Origin: Ectocarpus siliculosus
Taxonomy: Eukaryota > Sar > Phaeophyceae > Ectocarpales > Ectocarpaceae
Length of the DNA stretch: 64,000 bases
Assembly: GCA_000310025.1 (NCBI GenBank)
Contig: FN649744.1
Span: 619,239-683,238 of the forward strand
Direction: 5' to 3'
Below the pieces are notes generated by a model. The model was not told the origin of the DNA. It did no database searches and saw only the letters and a list, made by a program, of their open reading frames with translations. Shown piece after piece: positions 9,579-23,600 of this stretch. Position 1 is the first letter of the stretch. Each line of letters begins with the position of its first letter. The translations under genes and the position numbers were made by a program.

Positions 9579-11673
9579 TTAATAATCTGTACGTCGTTTT
9601 TCCCCTCGTTGCTGTAGCCTTGCCCGAGCTGTGCGAAGCCAACGGATGGCTAGTGCTTTACTCGCATCTGACAGCACCACCTCCGCGACTGCCCAATCTG
9701 CTGGTATGTCCTCGCCTTCATCGTCGGAAATATCTACTAGAACCGGAGGCCTCTTTCGTCCTGCTTTTCCCCAGACATTCTCTTGTGCCCGTCGGTACCA
9801 CTTCATTAGGATCGCCTTGGAGGCAGCACTGAGATATATTGGTCCCCAGTCGGGGTATGCGCCTTGATCTCCGTCGTCCTCACTTTCTTCCATGGCACCA
9901 TGAACGTAGCTATCCCGGGCCTTCTCCTTATTCTTGCTTATGCACTGTAAGCAAATGGTCTCGTACCGTTGATTCTGCATCCAGAAGCGCTTCCACGCCA
10001 CCTTCACGACCCGGACAAAACCATTTTCATTGCACAAAAATCTCAGCTTTCTGGTCATCTATAGGCCTCAACAAGTTGGACATGGGCCAGCGGGTATCGA
10101 ACAACGACCATTTTGTTTTTGGTTCATCACTTGAAATCGGCGCTCACGGCTCACAGCATTTCTACCGGGTAGGAGCTGCAATCCGCAGTCACACAGAAGG
10201 GTTCCTCTCCCTCCACCCCTCTTGCGGTGTTATCCTTCGATTAATAATGCGAGAAGAGTGCAGCACCCTCTTCCCTCAAAGTGTACACACGAACTAGTGC
10301 TTTTTCCACTACCAGGAACGGAAGCGAGAGAAACCTCATTTCTAAGCAAAAACTCGCTTACGCCGGGATTCGAACCCATGGCCCTGGCCGCTAGAAGTTG
10401 CGAGGAAAGCAGCTAGACTACGGGGCGACCGGGATCATTGTCCAAGATACACCCAGCCAGCACACCAAATAGAAGAAAACTTGCTGCATACCACATATCG
10501 TTATATGTGCGTGATATAACCGTCCGTTCGCGTCACACATAAACACGGAAGTAGGAGCCTATCATGTGGAGCGAAGTTCAAACAGAATTTTGTTTGAGCG
10601 CACCCCAACTGTTCAAAACAGTGATCAGCATGTGTCAACATTTCAACCTACACGCCGAAGAACATTTCCGTTCTTCCTCGGTGGACACGGTGAGGCATGC
10701 GCATGATGCACTGGCAAATCCTCAGCGGAAAATTGTCTACCACGCTGAGGGTTTGGACCAACAGAAAGTAATTGAGAAGGTATTGCAAGCACGGTTTAGA
10801 GAGCGATACCTGGAACGTCAGTGCAAAAGGTTTGTTGATTTTCTTTTTCACCTTGTCGAACTCGTCCGCAGGCTGTTCCGCTGCAAATTGAGCAGCCAAG
10901 TCCTCCAGTTCAAACACGAGTTTGGCCTGCAGCTGCTTTTTTGAAAGGCACTGCTCGCAATGTGTCCCCCGTGCTTTGTTGATCAGTGGTTGGACTGTTT
11001 CGCGAAGCTTTACCTGCGTCAGTGATTTCACGTGTTTTGCGACGCGGCTTACAACTGGGGATGGTGTTCTCGTGGTTACATATTTTCAAAGAGCAAGTTG
11101 CTTTACGTCATTGCAGATATCGAATATCCAGTTCCTGGACTAACAATGTTTTAAGCACCGACAAAGTGGATTTAGCACGGACAAACTTTTGTCCCACCGA
11201 AACGCGTTGATAGCATCATTCACCGACCGTGGTTGCTTTACAAGGGCACGCAAATCATCGTGCGCTACGGTATTCATCACCTGTTTTCTAGCTTTGGCCA
11301 GCCACCATCGTATAATCTTGCGTGATGTAGCCGTGAGGGCGACAGGTCCAAAATCTGGGGAATCGTCTTCACTGTCGGATGAAATATCCCGATTGAGCTG
11401 GTTCAAAATTCTTGAGAACTGGTTGATGAGGTACGGTCGGCTCCTCTTCAGTGTGCGAGGGGTGAGCATGGACGGGAGCTGGTTCACCAGCCAGGAGCGG
11501 TTGTAGTTGAGAAACTTGTAGCGAAATGTTTCGCTTGTAATTCGCTGGTTCATCAAGTACGCATCGTGGCTGGCACCCTTGAGGTCATCCATGTCTGGAA
11601 TGTCGAAGTCGTCGTCATCATCCACGTTCGAGTGCCAAGCGGTATTCTCGTGTTTGATCTTCCACATGTTCAC
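9579..11673 (-). CDS. Giant gene: cytosolic C-terminal tail (3 exons)
   Basis: Exons about 11180-11673, about 10851-11010 and 9579-about 10005. After the last helix comes NMWKIKHENTAW, an acidic patch VDDDDDFDIPDMDD, then RSWLVNQLPSMLTPRTLKRS. A Cys-x2-Cys (HCEQC) lies in the middle exon and another (ICLQC) in the last exon, so a zinc site may be split by the intron. The acidic block followed by (D/P)(W/F)(G/A)P, LSAxSKAI and RWLxxAR occurs three times (about 11310-11400, 9770-9890 and 9600-9720). The protein ends QQRGEKRRTDY with the stop at 9579. The tail probably binds partners inside the cell. Confidence 0.75.
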
Positions 11674-14600
11674 CTGCGCAGAACGACGTCCAAACAGGTA
11701 TACAAACCAAGCCAACCGTCATTGTTATCCATCCCAAGCTTTGTAGAGACTACGTGATCGGAATCAGGTACAGCGTAAAGGTATGAAAGCAGGCTTATTT
11801 GAAACAGACGCGTAAAACAATACGTTGAGCACGAACACCCACCTTCAGAGCTATCCAGAGAAGCAGCCACCCGGTCAGGTAGGCAATTGCTACCACGAAG
11901 GGAATCATGATCACGAGCAGCGGATCGCCCCACAAGTTGTATCTCTGCAAATAACACATAGACGAAGGAAGTTTGTAAAAGCCGTTGTGCCCCTCTTGAA
12001 ACACCGCACACCGCGGACATAGCACCAATCAGTTTTCTTAAAAGCTTCGAAAACGAGCGTTGCCCACCAGCGCTCTGGTGGTGGGACAACTCTCGGACAG
12101 TGCTCTCCCTGCTGTCACTTACCAAACTTGGCAGCGGAGGTCAAACACTTTCTTCGGGCAATGACAAACAGGTCAAAAAGGAGCTCTACAAGTTACATAG
12201 TCTCGCACACCTTTCGTATCATCATTTGCACACCCAGCACGAAGTAAACAATGCCATTGACGTGCACGGTCATCATCATGTAGTACTGAGACGAGAAGCA
12301 CATCTGGCAAGCAAGACAAGGATGAAACGAACGTTGGACGAGTACAACAGCGGGAGGTGGGGAGGTATCGTCAGGGTTTCGCGGTTTCCAAAATATGCGA
12401 GAATATTGGTCACAGCACTATCCGTGCCAAAGCGAAGGAATTAACTTACTTGGTTCGCTTAATTTTGCACGTACCTGATCCATGGTGCGCATACTCTCAT
12501 CTATGCACTCGTCCAAGCTGTCTTCGAGTCCTTTCCATCGAGTCTCCCGTTGCAGAAACCTGTATCGAGTGTACACCTACAAGCGAAACACAAGAGACGG
12601 TTGGTTTATTGGGAGTTAGCAAGATTGCATCCCAAACAACTTCACCACAGGAATTCGCCTGCAGTGAAAACGCACGGGGTACGAGCCATAGCTTCCTCAC
12701 CAGGTAGTCGTAGATCTTCCAGCCGTGAAAGAGCTCCAGCACGCCATGAATGAAAACGTCGACGCAAAGCTGGAAAAAAATAATGACGAGCGCAAACGAT
12801 AGGTAGTACTCCATATCCTGCACTTGAATGCCATAGAGGGATGGAAGCCCAACCTGTCGTAGAAAGAAAAAAATAGCATTCGAAGCAAAAACACGAGGAC
12901 GAAGTGAGAGAAGGGTACACGTATAACATGCGATACTTATGCTATCGCGTTTAGGTTTATTATCTGGGTTCTTTGTCCTTAACTTCGCAAATATGGACCG
13001 TATTTCGGTAGCCAACCTGTCACCACTGAAGGCGTGTGCTCAGCTTGGCCAGCACAGATGTTCCAAGGTAGGGCAGAGGCTGTAATTGTGCGGATTGTGA
13101 AGAAGACGAGCAACGACGCGGGTCACGGATATCGATCGAACCTACGTGGCCATGAGCTAGGCATCAGGCCTTTATACTGCTGTAAACATGTAAACGGTGA
13201 CTCACCTCGTCGCGGAAAATCATAAGCAGCACAATGATGTAGGGGTAGTAGAAGTTACTGAGGTTGTCAGTGGAATAGCCACCAAATGAACCAAGTATGG
13301 GCTCCACAGTTTCCGCTCCCTCTCCTATGAGGCCTTCCAGTTCGCGCTTCCTGCACAAGGAACCATTATTGAACGAGGTATGTGGGCATATAATTATCGA
13401 AGCCCGGCTACCGATCAAGGCCACGACGCTCTCCTGAAAGTTGGACCCGATCACCACTGTGAATCACTTGCACAAACCCGCTGGTACATCAACCACGTAC
13501 TTTGAAGAGCTGGCCGTCGTGTCGTTGGTGTCTTGCTTTACTGCCAAGCGCGCCGCCAACCAGATAGGCATCCGGTTTCTGATAGAGTCTTTAGCCGACT
13601 GGTACCTGCAAGTCAAGAGATAGGCATTGCACAGTAGAGTGGCGTAGAATGGAAGCAATTATTAAAGGAACCAAAAAAAGAGGGAAATGGTGATGTTGAA
13701 GTGACGCGCCCTCATTGAATCGCGAAATTGTGATGAACCGATTCTGTGGAAAGACGCATCCTCACATTTCTCCAATCGCTTCAAGGATGTCACCCAGCGC
13801 GGGGTCGATGTTGACTCGGAAGAGCATGATTAGTCCCAGGTCTACAAAATACGATAGCAGGAAGTCCATGAAGTCGTTGGCGCCCATCCCCGTGATGCCC
13901 ATCACGATACCAAGGCCAGTCCCTACCGGGGCTTCCAAGAGGACCTGCGTAAACATCGAAAGGATTAGTTTGTCTTAACCCTATATAGTCCATATATATA
14001 CTAGTATGTTTTGTCTTTGTTGTGGTTAGTAAAATAGCTGTCTCATGATCGATCCACAAAGAGCTCGCCGCAACCTCCACCCACCTCTTTAAGTTGGTAG
14101 CTGATGATATCACCGATGACCATGTGCAGTATGGTGAAACCGATGGATACGTACCAAATGTAGTTGCCGAAGTTATTCCACAGGGAGAACTCCAAGATGA
14201 AGAGTCCGAACAAACCCACAACGTAGGATGAAAACACCATGTTGCTTCGTCGCCAGGTCAGAGGAATCCACACCTGCCAACACCCAAAACATCGACACAT
14301 GATCAACTAGAGGGCACACCACCAGTCGAGTTGATTGGACAGCTCGAGGTGATTAGGAAACCAACACGGTTCAGTTCCATGGCGCCCCGTGGAAACTCGC
14401 TGCGGAATGGTGAGATGAAGCGTGCACTTGAATGCACACCTTCCTACCTGCTCCTTCTCGGCCCGAGCGTCGCGTTTTATCTCCAGTTCTTTGGCGCGCT
14501 TGCTTTGGCGATCAGGAAGAAATATCCGCGCTCCTTGCCAAATGCACACAGCGCTTACTGTGACGAAGCACACTCCCAGCCGGCCATACCTGAGGAATAT

Positions 14601-17600
14601 ATATGTAGGTTAGTGTCCGAAAGGGCTGTACGGAATAATTACGCACAGCAGTAAACTTCGCTTAAGTGATATATATTTATTTACCTTGGGCAATGCCTTC
14701 AAGACTCAGGGGATACATACTCACAACCACTCTTTTCGGTGAATGGAGGCGTTTGGTTGGGAGGGAAACAGGCGGGCGAGCCGTAACGTCGCTGAAAGTT
14801 GAATGGCTAGGGCCACTTGCGGATATCTTGGTGCAACCTCATCGCATACAATCAGAATAAGGTGCAGTAGAGGCATGTGGCTGCCTGGAAATTTTTTTGT
14901 TAACAACGAGAGGCGAGTTTTGTCAAGTCTACGATACTGCGAACTTCGTCCTCTAAGTCGCGAAGAGATGCTTGTACCTCCCCCCCACCTTAGATCTACG
15001 CTTTTGATTGGAGTTTGAGTGGCCCCAGGCAAAACATTGGAAAGAAGGTGCCGCATTTCGAAATATTGGCCATCGTCTTCTTTTGCGTACTAGACATGGG
15101 GAACGATTTTCCTCTGAACGAGAGCGGGCTTGTGTAGTGCACGACGCGGTCTACCGTCGTCATGAGGAGCACGGGTCTCACATCGTGAAATACGACTCGC
15201 TGACATTCAGCGCCGAGGGCTGCTCGCGAGAAAAATGTTCGAGTACCCAGGGTGATGTCCCTACAGAACGGGTTCTTGGCGGAAACAACTGTGCCGATAG
15301 GTCACAAGGGAGAGAGGGAGGATATCCGCAGCCGGCAAAGCTACTCGGATCTATTTATTTGCAATGGCGGGTAATGCGCAGAGCATGCCAAAGAATTTCC
15401 CCGGCTATCAACAGATTCTCGATGCATCCACCTGGCCTTAGCGTAGTTGTCGGGATCCACGGCCGTATCCATGTAGTGAAGTTTGTAGCTGTCGAGAACC
15501 CAGTCGGTTGTTTCGATGTACGGAGGGCCGTAGAGGAGAACGTACACCGCCATCGTCATGATCACGATGGGAACCAGCCCAAGCAGCGTGCCCGAGAAAG
15601 CCGGGGGGGCAATCAGGCTGAACATGCTCCAGAAGTGCAGCCGCGATGGATTTACAAGCTGGCCGTCAAGAAGAGAAACGGCATGGTCACCACCCGTCAG
15701 GTTGTGCTCAACAACGAGGCTCACACCACATAAGCACTTACGATTGTTAGTTCAGCCGCCCAGTCGGTATAATTTTATTCCAACGATGTGCCTCAGGAAG
15801 GATTTTCTCAAACGCGGATATTTGGCGTGGCGGAACAAAATTCCATATCCATCATCGCACAGAGTGGAGAGACTTAGTCCTCATCGATCTACGGAGAGGA
15901 ACCCGCAGGGTCTTAAAGGGCTGGCCGTGCACATAGGAAGTGTTAGCCGCGGTGTGATTTTGATGAACGGCTGGAGGGGGGTAACGACATACCGAGCGAA
16001 AATATTGGTGCGATCGCATGTAGTAGTAAAAATTTCCACCGCGTAGACACGGCCTTACAAAAAGAACATAATGCGACTACAAAAGTTTGATAGAGTCTCA
16101 ATAAACATTGCACAATAGCCACGGGCATTATGGTGGGTCGGTTGTAATACTCTGTGACTAGCTTCAGCAGGCGGGTGCCGGCCGGAACACGACTTCAGCC
16201 CACCTGTGTAGTGATGCGGACATTCAGCCAGTAAAGGGCTGCCACCAGCACTGACGTGCAGCCAATCACCACGAAGAGCGCAATGAAGACGGTGTTCTCG
16301 AAAGCGAACTTGATTATCAATTCCCAGTAGTCCAGCGGGTAGTACACCACGTTGAGTGTATAACCAACTTGAGACGGGTCCTTGTCGAAGTCATCAAACT
16401 TCAGTTTCGCGTCAATGATACGCTTCGTGCTAGTGTCTAATTGGTAGTAGGCGATGGTCAACGTCATCGTCCTGGGATAGCAAAGATCTGTGCATCCACC
16501 ACTGAACGTGTTTGCCGCTTTGCGATCAACCGAGATGGGCACGAAGACGTCGGATCCCTCTTCACGGGTTAGCGACGATATCTTATGCCCAGTGCCCGCA
16601 TCTTCATAGCCAACACGCGTCTCAGCTCGCCCCGTGAAGTCCTTTCCGGATAGAACACGATTCGGTAAAACATGGCAAATCATTTCGAACAGCAACCTTA
16701 GGAGGAAACAGTTTTTCAACCTGATTCTGCATTGGAACGTGCACAGTTTGTGCTGTCAGTGACGAAAGTACTCAAATCTCGTGGTGCGCAAGCCATGCTC
16801 GCGGTGCTAACGCAATGATCTGTAGACGGTTTGATCCTATAAATCATAAATCAACAGGTAGTGATTAAAGTTCCGGTGAACTTCGACCTTACTCGTACAT
16901 TTTGGGGAACGTGGAACACCAAGCATAGGTTTTATAGCAGCTGACCATGTGACGGACGACTGCCCAAAATGCTTCAGCGTTAGATCTCTGTAACAGCTGG
17001 TGGAGCTACACGTCCCCTGGTGGCATTAACGGTCGATAAACCCTCAACACAGCTGAGTCAATTATCAAGGACCACAGCAATAAGGATCTAAATGCGGGGC
17101 CTTGCGTGTGCTCATCATGGATATTGTTAATGTCAACATCTCATAAGCATACCTGCCATGTGATTGATTCACGAATGAGGTAGAAAATACTGTCTCCTGT
17201 CGCAGCTTCAAACCACCGCGGAGTAATGTCGACGCTCTCGAGCTCCTCCTTAGGAGTTGAAACAGAAAACCACGGCCAGTATACGGGTACAAGGATCAAA
17301 TGCCGATTGGGAATGCAATACAGAAGCGACTCACTAACTGTCGAGGGGAAGTTTCATGGATGCAACATGCTCGCGAGAACCGGGGTCAAATTTCAACAAC
17401 AGACACCTAGCCTTGCCTCATTTAACATGACCTACAATTACCAAGAACATAGAGAAATGGAGGTTAGAAATTGTCGAATTGGATGTGACGTGGAGGTTCC
17501 CTCTGTCCACCTACCTCGTACTGGCATTCGATGGAGTAGGTGCACCAATCTGCTATTGGCTTGTTTCCAACGTCCCACGGCCCGACGTGAACAACATCGT

Positions 17601-20600
17601 CTTCATGTGGAAACACAGGATGCGCATACCTGGAACGGCAAGGGAGAAAATCAAATACCTTAGCACCCTCACCTCCGTGTAGTTTTGCATGGAACCGTTG
17701 AGATGGGCTCGAAGTAGTTGGTATCTTGGAGAAGGCACGGAGACATGAAAACACCAAGGAATCGTTTCAGCGCTTACCGCCACCAATCTGAGTCGCGGTC
17801 GTCCGGCAGGGCGCACTGGCTACTCTCCAACAGTGCGTACACAGGGATGTGCGAGTCGAAACCACGGCAGTTGGAGAAGTAGGGCAAGTATGGTAGCATC
17901 AACTGCGAGAAGGCGTAGGCTGGAGTGCCGTCTTCGTTCACAGCATATTCGTCGAACACCTGGCGTGTTGGATTTTTCAAACAAAATCCAGCGACAGGGT
18001 AAGCTCAGATGGAAAAAGGGTGTTGGTGCAAATTCTCTCATGCGAAGGTTGACTTTTATTTCGTACCACGGCACACGCCAAGGAGTAAGTGTTCCCAAGC
18101 AAAGCCTACAACAGAGATCACTTCCACAAACGACGGGCTGACGACACATCGACGTCAAGAGGCCAGGAGTTGGGACAACAGCATGTTTTTCGCATTATGA
18201 AATTTCGGTACAAAAGGGAGACCCACATAGTCCAAACGACGACCAACCAAGCGCAAGTTTGCCTGCAGGGTGGCCTAGCTATATCGTGCCTCGCTACCCA
18301 TCATCTCACGATGTGTGCATACTCGCACACTCAATTGTCATGGTTAAGGCGGAGATCCCCCCCCCCCCCCGAAGGCGCGAACCTCGTGGAAAGTATCCTT
18401 CAACTCCTTCCCAAGCTCGTCAGATGCTGCCGGGTTGTCCCAGTAGTCGCTGGCTATCGCGACATTTTCTCGGTCTTCTCTCAGCCATGGAGTATCCATG
18501 TTTTGACTTGATGTGTTGAAACCCACCAAAACGCGGCCCTTCGAGAACTCCGCGTATCGGGGTGGCATGTTGAGAGGCGCTGAAATCGTATTCATGAGGC
18601 TCTCATAGTAGACGGCCGCGAAGAAATATTCCTGGAACGAAGGAGAAGAAAGGGTGGGGGAACGTCGACCGAGATCGGGTGGGATGCTTCGTGCACTAGC
18701 GATAAGCCGCAATACCACCACGCGCTGGATTTTTTCGATCTCTCAACTTCAGCCAGCCCCCTCCCCCGATCCTTGTAGTTACAATTGTCAGCGACACTCA
18801 CTTTCACCACCTTGCGCTCCTCGAAGGATACGAACGGGTTCAAAGCACGGCTCTCTGGAACAGTTCCCAGTCGAGTCTTCGCTCGACTGGGGGCCATCTT
18901 CATTAGGGTTGTGGTGTTTCTGAAGAAAGCTGCCGATGGCATAAACAGGCCGTGCATTATATGGACCTCCGTCTGTGGTGCGCCAGCGAAGAGAGAGAAC
19001 AACAACCGGGACTTTGTAATTTTCTTGGTTGCCGAAGCATGGAATCACTTTCAGTAAGGCGTCGGTGGGAAAATCGTAATATCAAATACCAGATATAGGC
19101 AGCGGAAGGAACAGCAGACAGCGTCAATACCGCATGCGTACCTTAAGTAAGACATCCTCCAAAGCGAAAATGGTGAAGTTGAGAGTCTGATTTTTTGGAA
19201 TGCTGGAGTCCAGAAACCCTGCCGGCATATCTAGTGGTTGGCGACAGGGTAACTTCTCTGCTGCCGGGAGGCGAATCCGGGCAGAATTGCAGACCTCGTC
19301 ATCGCATCTGCTAGGCGTCACGTATATGGCCAACTTGTAGTGTTCGTCGTACACCTGAAGATGACAAACAGGACGGAGAACGAAGCGTCAACATTCAAAA
19401 CGACAACACGCGAAATGAAGCAATTCGGGACCGTCAGGGTGTATTGAGGCACCTCAATGAGCTCGATCACTCAGTTCCCATGCACGCAAAGAAGATGAAC
19501 CCACCGGCGCACAGGAACCAAAAGGATAGCCACCACCATTCAAACTGGCATCACATTCTTATTAGCGCTGGCTTGAGTCGCGTCTCACCATGCTGGATGG
19601 AATATGTGACAGATCGAAGGACATTTGAGCGGTCTGCAGAGCCCGGAGAAGGAACCATCCCTGCTCCCGCTGTCTATCGCTCTCTTCGCTTATCCTTCTT
19701 GTCATGCACCTACGAGCATCCATGTCCGCCACTCTCGTATCGTCAAGCCAGTAGTCCTTTGAAGTTTGATACGAACGGTACAAAGAAACACGAGATCAGT
19801 AACAAACATTGTGCAATTGTTTGGTCGGCAGAACCGGTGCATCATGCACCTGGTGCGTGCATCACAGAGGTGCGTCCCATAGCAAACAAAACCCTATTCG
19901 GCGTCCGTACGCCCACCTCCAGCACGACTGTGTAGGTAGCAAACGTTGCATCCACAGTGTAGTCCATGTAGTTCTCTTCGGCCAGAGCACTGGGCAGAGT
20001 TGAGTGCGGGTAGAACAGGCCATCCCCACTGAAGATGGAGCCAGAGACTGACACGTCAATTCGTATCTGGGAAGAGCAGCAAGTTCATTGAGTGCCGAGA
20101 GCACAACGGAGCAAGAATTTACACCAAACGAAGAGACTCACCGGCATGTTACTCGGAAGCAGAGGTGATCAACTTCTAGGCGAGATGCCAACCCATGACG
20201 GCGCGTCACCGCCCATTCACTCCCAGGTGGTCTATCGAGGTACGGCAACCTAAACCCGCAGGGGCGGACGGGCGGTGCTACCAAACCTGGTTAGAGGTAG
20301 GTACAGAGGTTCTAGTGGGGTATCCTCTCCCGAGATATCCCAGGCCATTGAATACCCAGTACTAAGTCCACAACGCCCCCGAAATGCATTTCTACATCGT
20401 AGCGACCTCAATAAGCTTAATCCGAAACTAGACCCTGAAAACGAACCACACATCACGACACAACCAGCGCGAGTATTGAATTAGAACGCGTCAATCATTC
20501 ATTCCGCCTGAGTGACAGTAGCCATATCCAAGTCTCTCCGGCATGCCAGGTTCTAAAAGCATCCGCAAGAACCATCAAGCCCACAGTGTGTCCTCATCGA

Positions 20601-23600
20601 GTATACTATACATCGGATGTCACTCGACTAGCGCACCGACCAGATGCTTCCCCCTGCGATCAACTCCATCGTACCTCGGCTGTGTAGCAAGGGTTCCACA
20701 TCCTTCCTGATACTGGGGTGTTGTCGCATGTCCCGCGTTCCGTTTCATCAACAGTGCAAGACACCTGTGTTTGCGTGACAGGGGGAACCGTGCTTACGCC
20801 TCAAGTGGTGGCATTGTGCCACGCAATATAGACGCCGTCCTGCGTGTGTAGGTAGTTTGTCTCTGAAGCTCATCCTTAATGCCAGTACGAGTTGAAAGAG
20901 CAGCAATTGCTTACCAGTGTATCATAAACGAAACGGTAGCCGGCCCCTGCGTCGTCTTCACAAGATCCATCGGAAATGGCGCTTGTTTCGCAGCTCTGCA
21001 CGTAGGCTACAACTCCAGCATCGTCCGTCTCGCACACGCCGTCGAGGAGAAGGAAAGAATCGTTAGACGGGAAAGCATATTCCGGGATAGGACATTCCAC
21101 TCTTGTCTCGCTGATGTAAGTGGCTGCCACCTCAATAGATCTCTGGTCTCCAGAAGTTTCACTTGACGGAAGCTTCTCGCACTTTCGGGGCCCAGCAGTG
21201 GAACTTGTGCACGGCATGAACCGGCACATCAGAACGTCGCTATCTCGAAAGTTCCGACCGATGACAGTTGTAGTCTCGCTTGCGCTTTGGGTGCCGTACT
21301 CTGGGCAAACTCGAAAGACCTCGATTGTGTCGTTCGTCCAGAATGGGTCCGAGCCGGATTCGTTAATTGGCATTATCTTCTCCAAAACCTGTCGGAAAAC
21401 AAGCCGAAGCGCAAGCACGGCTTTTGTATTGAATAGTGTGGAGCTAGAAAAACGTCATGTTATGCATGTGTTCCTCGTTTTCTCCGTCTTAGTTTGTTGA
21501 AACTCGCGTTTCCAACTTGTGCAATTCGACATTCGTTCCTTGCAGAAAGCTTGGTACAAGAGGCTCACGAACGAGCTAAGATACGAACTTTTTCACCAAA
21601 CGCGTCTAGTACTTAGTGTCGTATGGAGCTGTTGGATGCTTACAATACTTCAACCTATCCTTCGTCTCTTTTCGTGAAGAACACCTGCGCCATGTGGGTT
21701 GCTAGAACCTCTCCGAACCCCGATTGGAAGGGTAGGAGGGTGCCTACTTCTACCGCCGTACCTGTACTTCTCCGGTGGGATCCTTGGCCGGCGTACTGTC
21801 GAAGGCTATCTCTTCTCCAGATCCATCCATCAGAGTGTACACGAAACTGCTGTAGTATGAAGAATCCAGGGATGGATCCCTGGAGCTGACTTCAACTTTG
21901 TCGCAGACATCCACCTACAACGGCACGGCGTACGGGTATTCTTGATAAATGCTTAACCAATACAAGAACAGCGTCCGTTCAGAATGCGTACCTAGGTCTT
22001 GGGGGCGAAACAGATCCATTTTGTTCGAAGATTGAGACTCATTTGTCTACCGGAAAACGTTGACAGGCCGACGTTGGCGATGTTTAGATTCATTCATTTC
22101 ATCATACGTTGAGTACTCTAGCTCCGACAGGTTGTAAAGCAATACATATGCGACCACCAAAAGGACGTTAATTCAGCAACAAGAGTTTCGCCAACCTCTA
22201 CTGTAGGGTGGTCAACGAGAAGCTTGGGAGGTTTCTCACGGCTCTCCAGCTGCAAGTGCTACGCACATATTCTAAAGAGCATCATGTCGCTTACCGCTTC
22301 AATGATGCACTCTAAGAGTTCGGATGCGCCCACGAGGCTTGTTGTCTTCCTCGGGCATCGCACATCTGAAGACGCGCCTGATGCTGTGCCATCTGGACAG
22401 TATGACCCAACCGGACATTTGTTCTGGGAGCAAAGTTCACACATGGGGTAGGTGTGGTCGGTAGCAAACATTGGTGTGAGTGACCGCCATGCGCTTGGTT
22501 TGTGCATTTCGCCGCGTCGGTGCTTGATAACGCGCGTGGTGGTTTTTGTATAACACAACATCTCAAACAAGGGCTGAGTGCCCAAGCGTGCTCGCTCGTC
22601 CTGCGTTTGGCTGACAACTACTCACCTGCGTTGCTAAATAGCTAGGCGTTCCGCGGATACAGTAATAACCCGCGTCGCACACGCTCTCGTACTGATCATC
22701 TGGCTCCGTGCCGGCTGAACAGAACAACCCAGCAGGGCATTTGTGAGCGAACTGGGTCCAACGGTCTGTTCCAGAACCACAGTTGTACCCAGCCGGACAA
22801 ACCTAAAAGTAAGAGAGGCATGTACGCATCAACGTCCAGAGCGAATGGCAAGATCCAACGCACAAAGGTGCCGGATTTGCTACAAAAGTGGCCGAAGTCT
22901 AGTTTGGAACAGCGAGTTTTCGGATGTTAGAGACATTCGAGTACCTGGTCTACCGCAGACTCTTGTGGCGTTTCAGCCGCCTAGAGAGTTGTCAGTGCCT
23001 TGTTCACCTTTCCGAAGTTCCCTCTCAGGGGACCTAACGGGCCAAGACTTGGGTTGCGATGAGAGCACGGGCCTGCATCTCTCTTTCACACCAGCCTGCT
23101 CTAGTTGTCCGACCGAGCGACCCTGTCTTACGAAACAATTCCTGACAAAACTACCTTGTCGTGTTCTCACATTGCTCTCTGTGAGGTTGACCATGGCTTG
23201 GACACCGCAAATGCGACCGGGAGGGCACGGAAGGCACGACGACACATCTGTTACTCCCGGCGATGACGAGAAAGTCCCGGTGGGGCAAGGTCTGCACGTG
23301 ACTGAATCAGACAACGAGCGATAGTGCCCCACTTCGCAAACGGTTGGCTCGTACGTTCCATAGGAAGGGCATGTATAGCCTGACGGACAGACTCGACACT
23401 CATTTGCTCCCGTCAGGGGGGCGTAAGTTCCTGGAAAGCACAACATCGGCACCACGGAGCCTTCATCTGCCGCAAAGTTCCCGATCGGAGTTTCAATGGG
23501 GTAGCTGATGCCAGGCGGGCAGTAGTGGCCCTCGAAACATGGACCTGACCCAGAAGGTGAAACCGATGCCTCCTCGCAGTAGGTCCCTTCCGTGCAGGTC

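Noticed and set aside
10340-10440. A functional tRNA gene
   Set aside because: A and B boxes are present, but the acceptor stem does not close convincingly and the same head is fused to a repeated body at 58.5 kb, so it is a SINE head.
11844-16330. Polycystin (PKD2-type) channel domain
   Set aside because: About ten helices rather than six, and no recognisable polycystin motifs.
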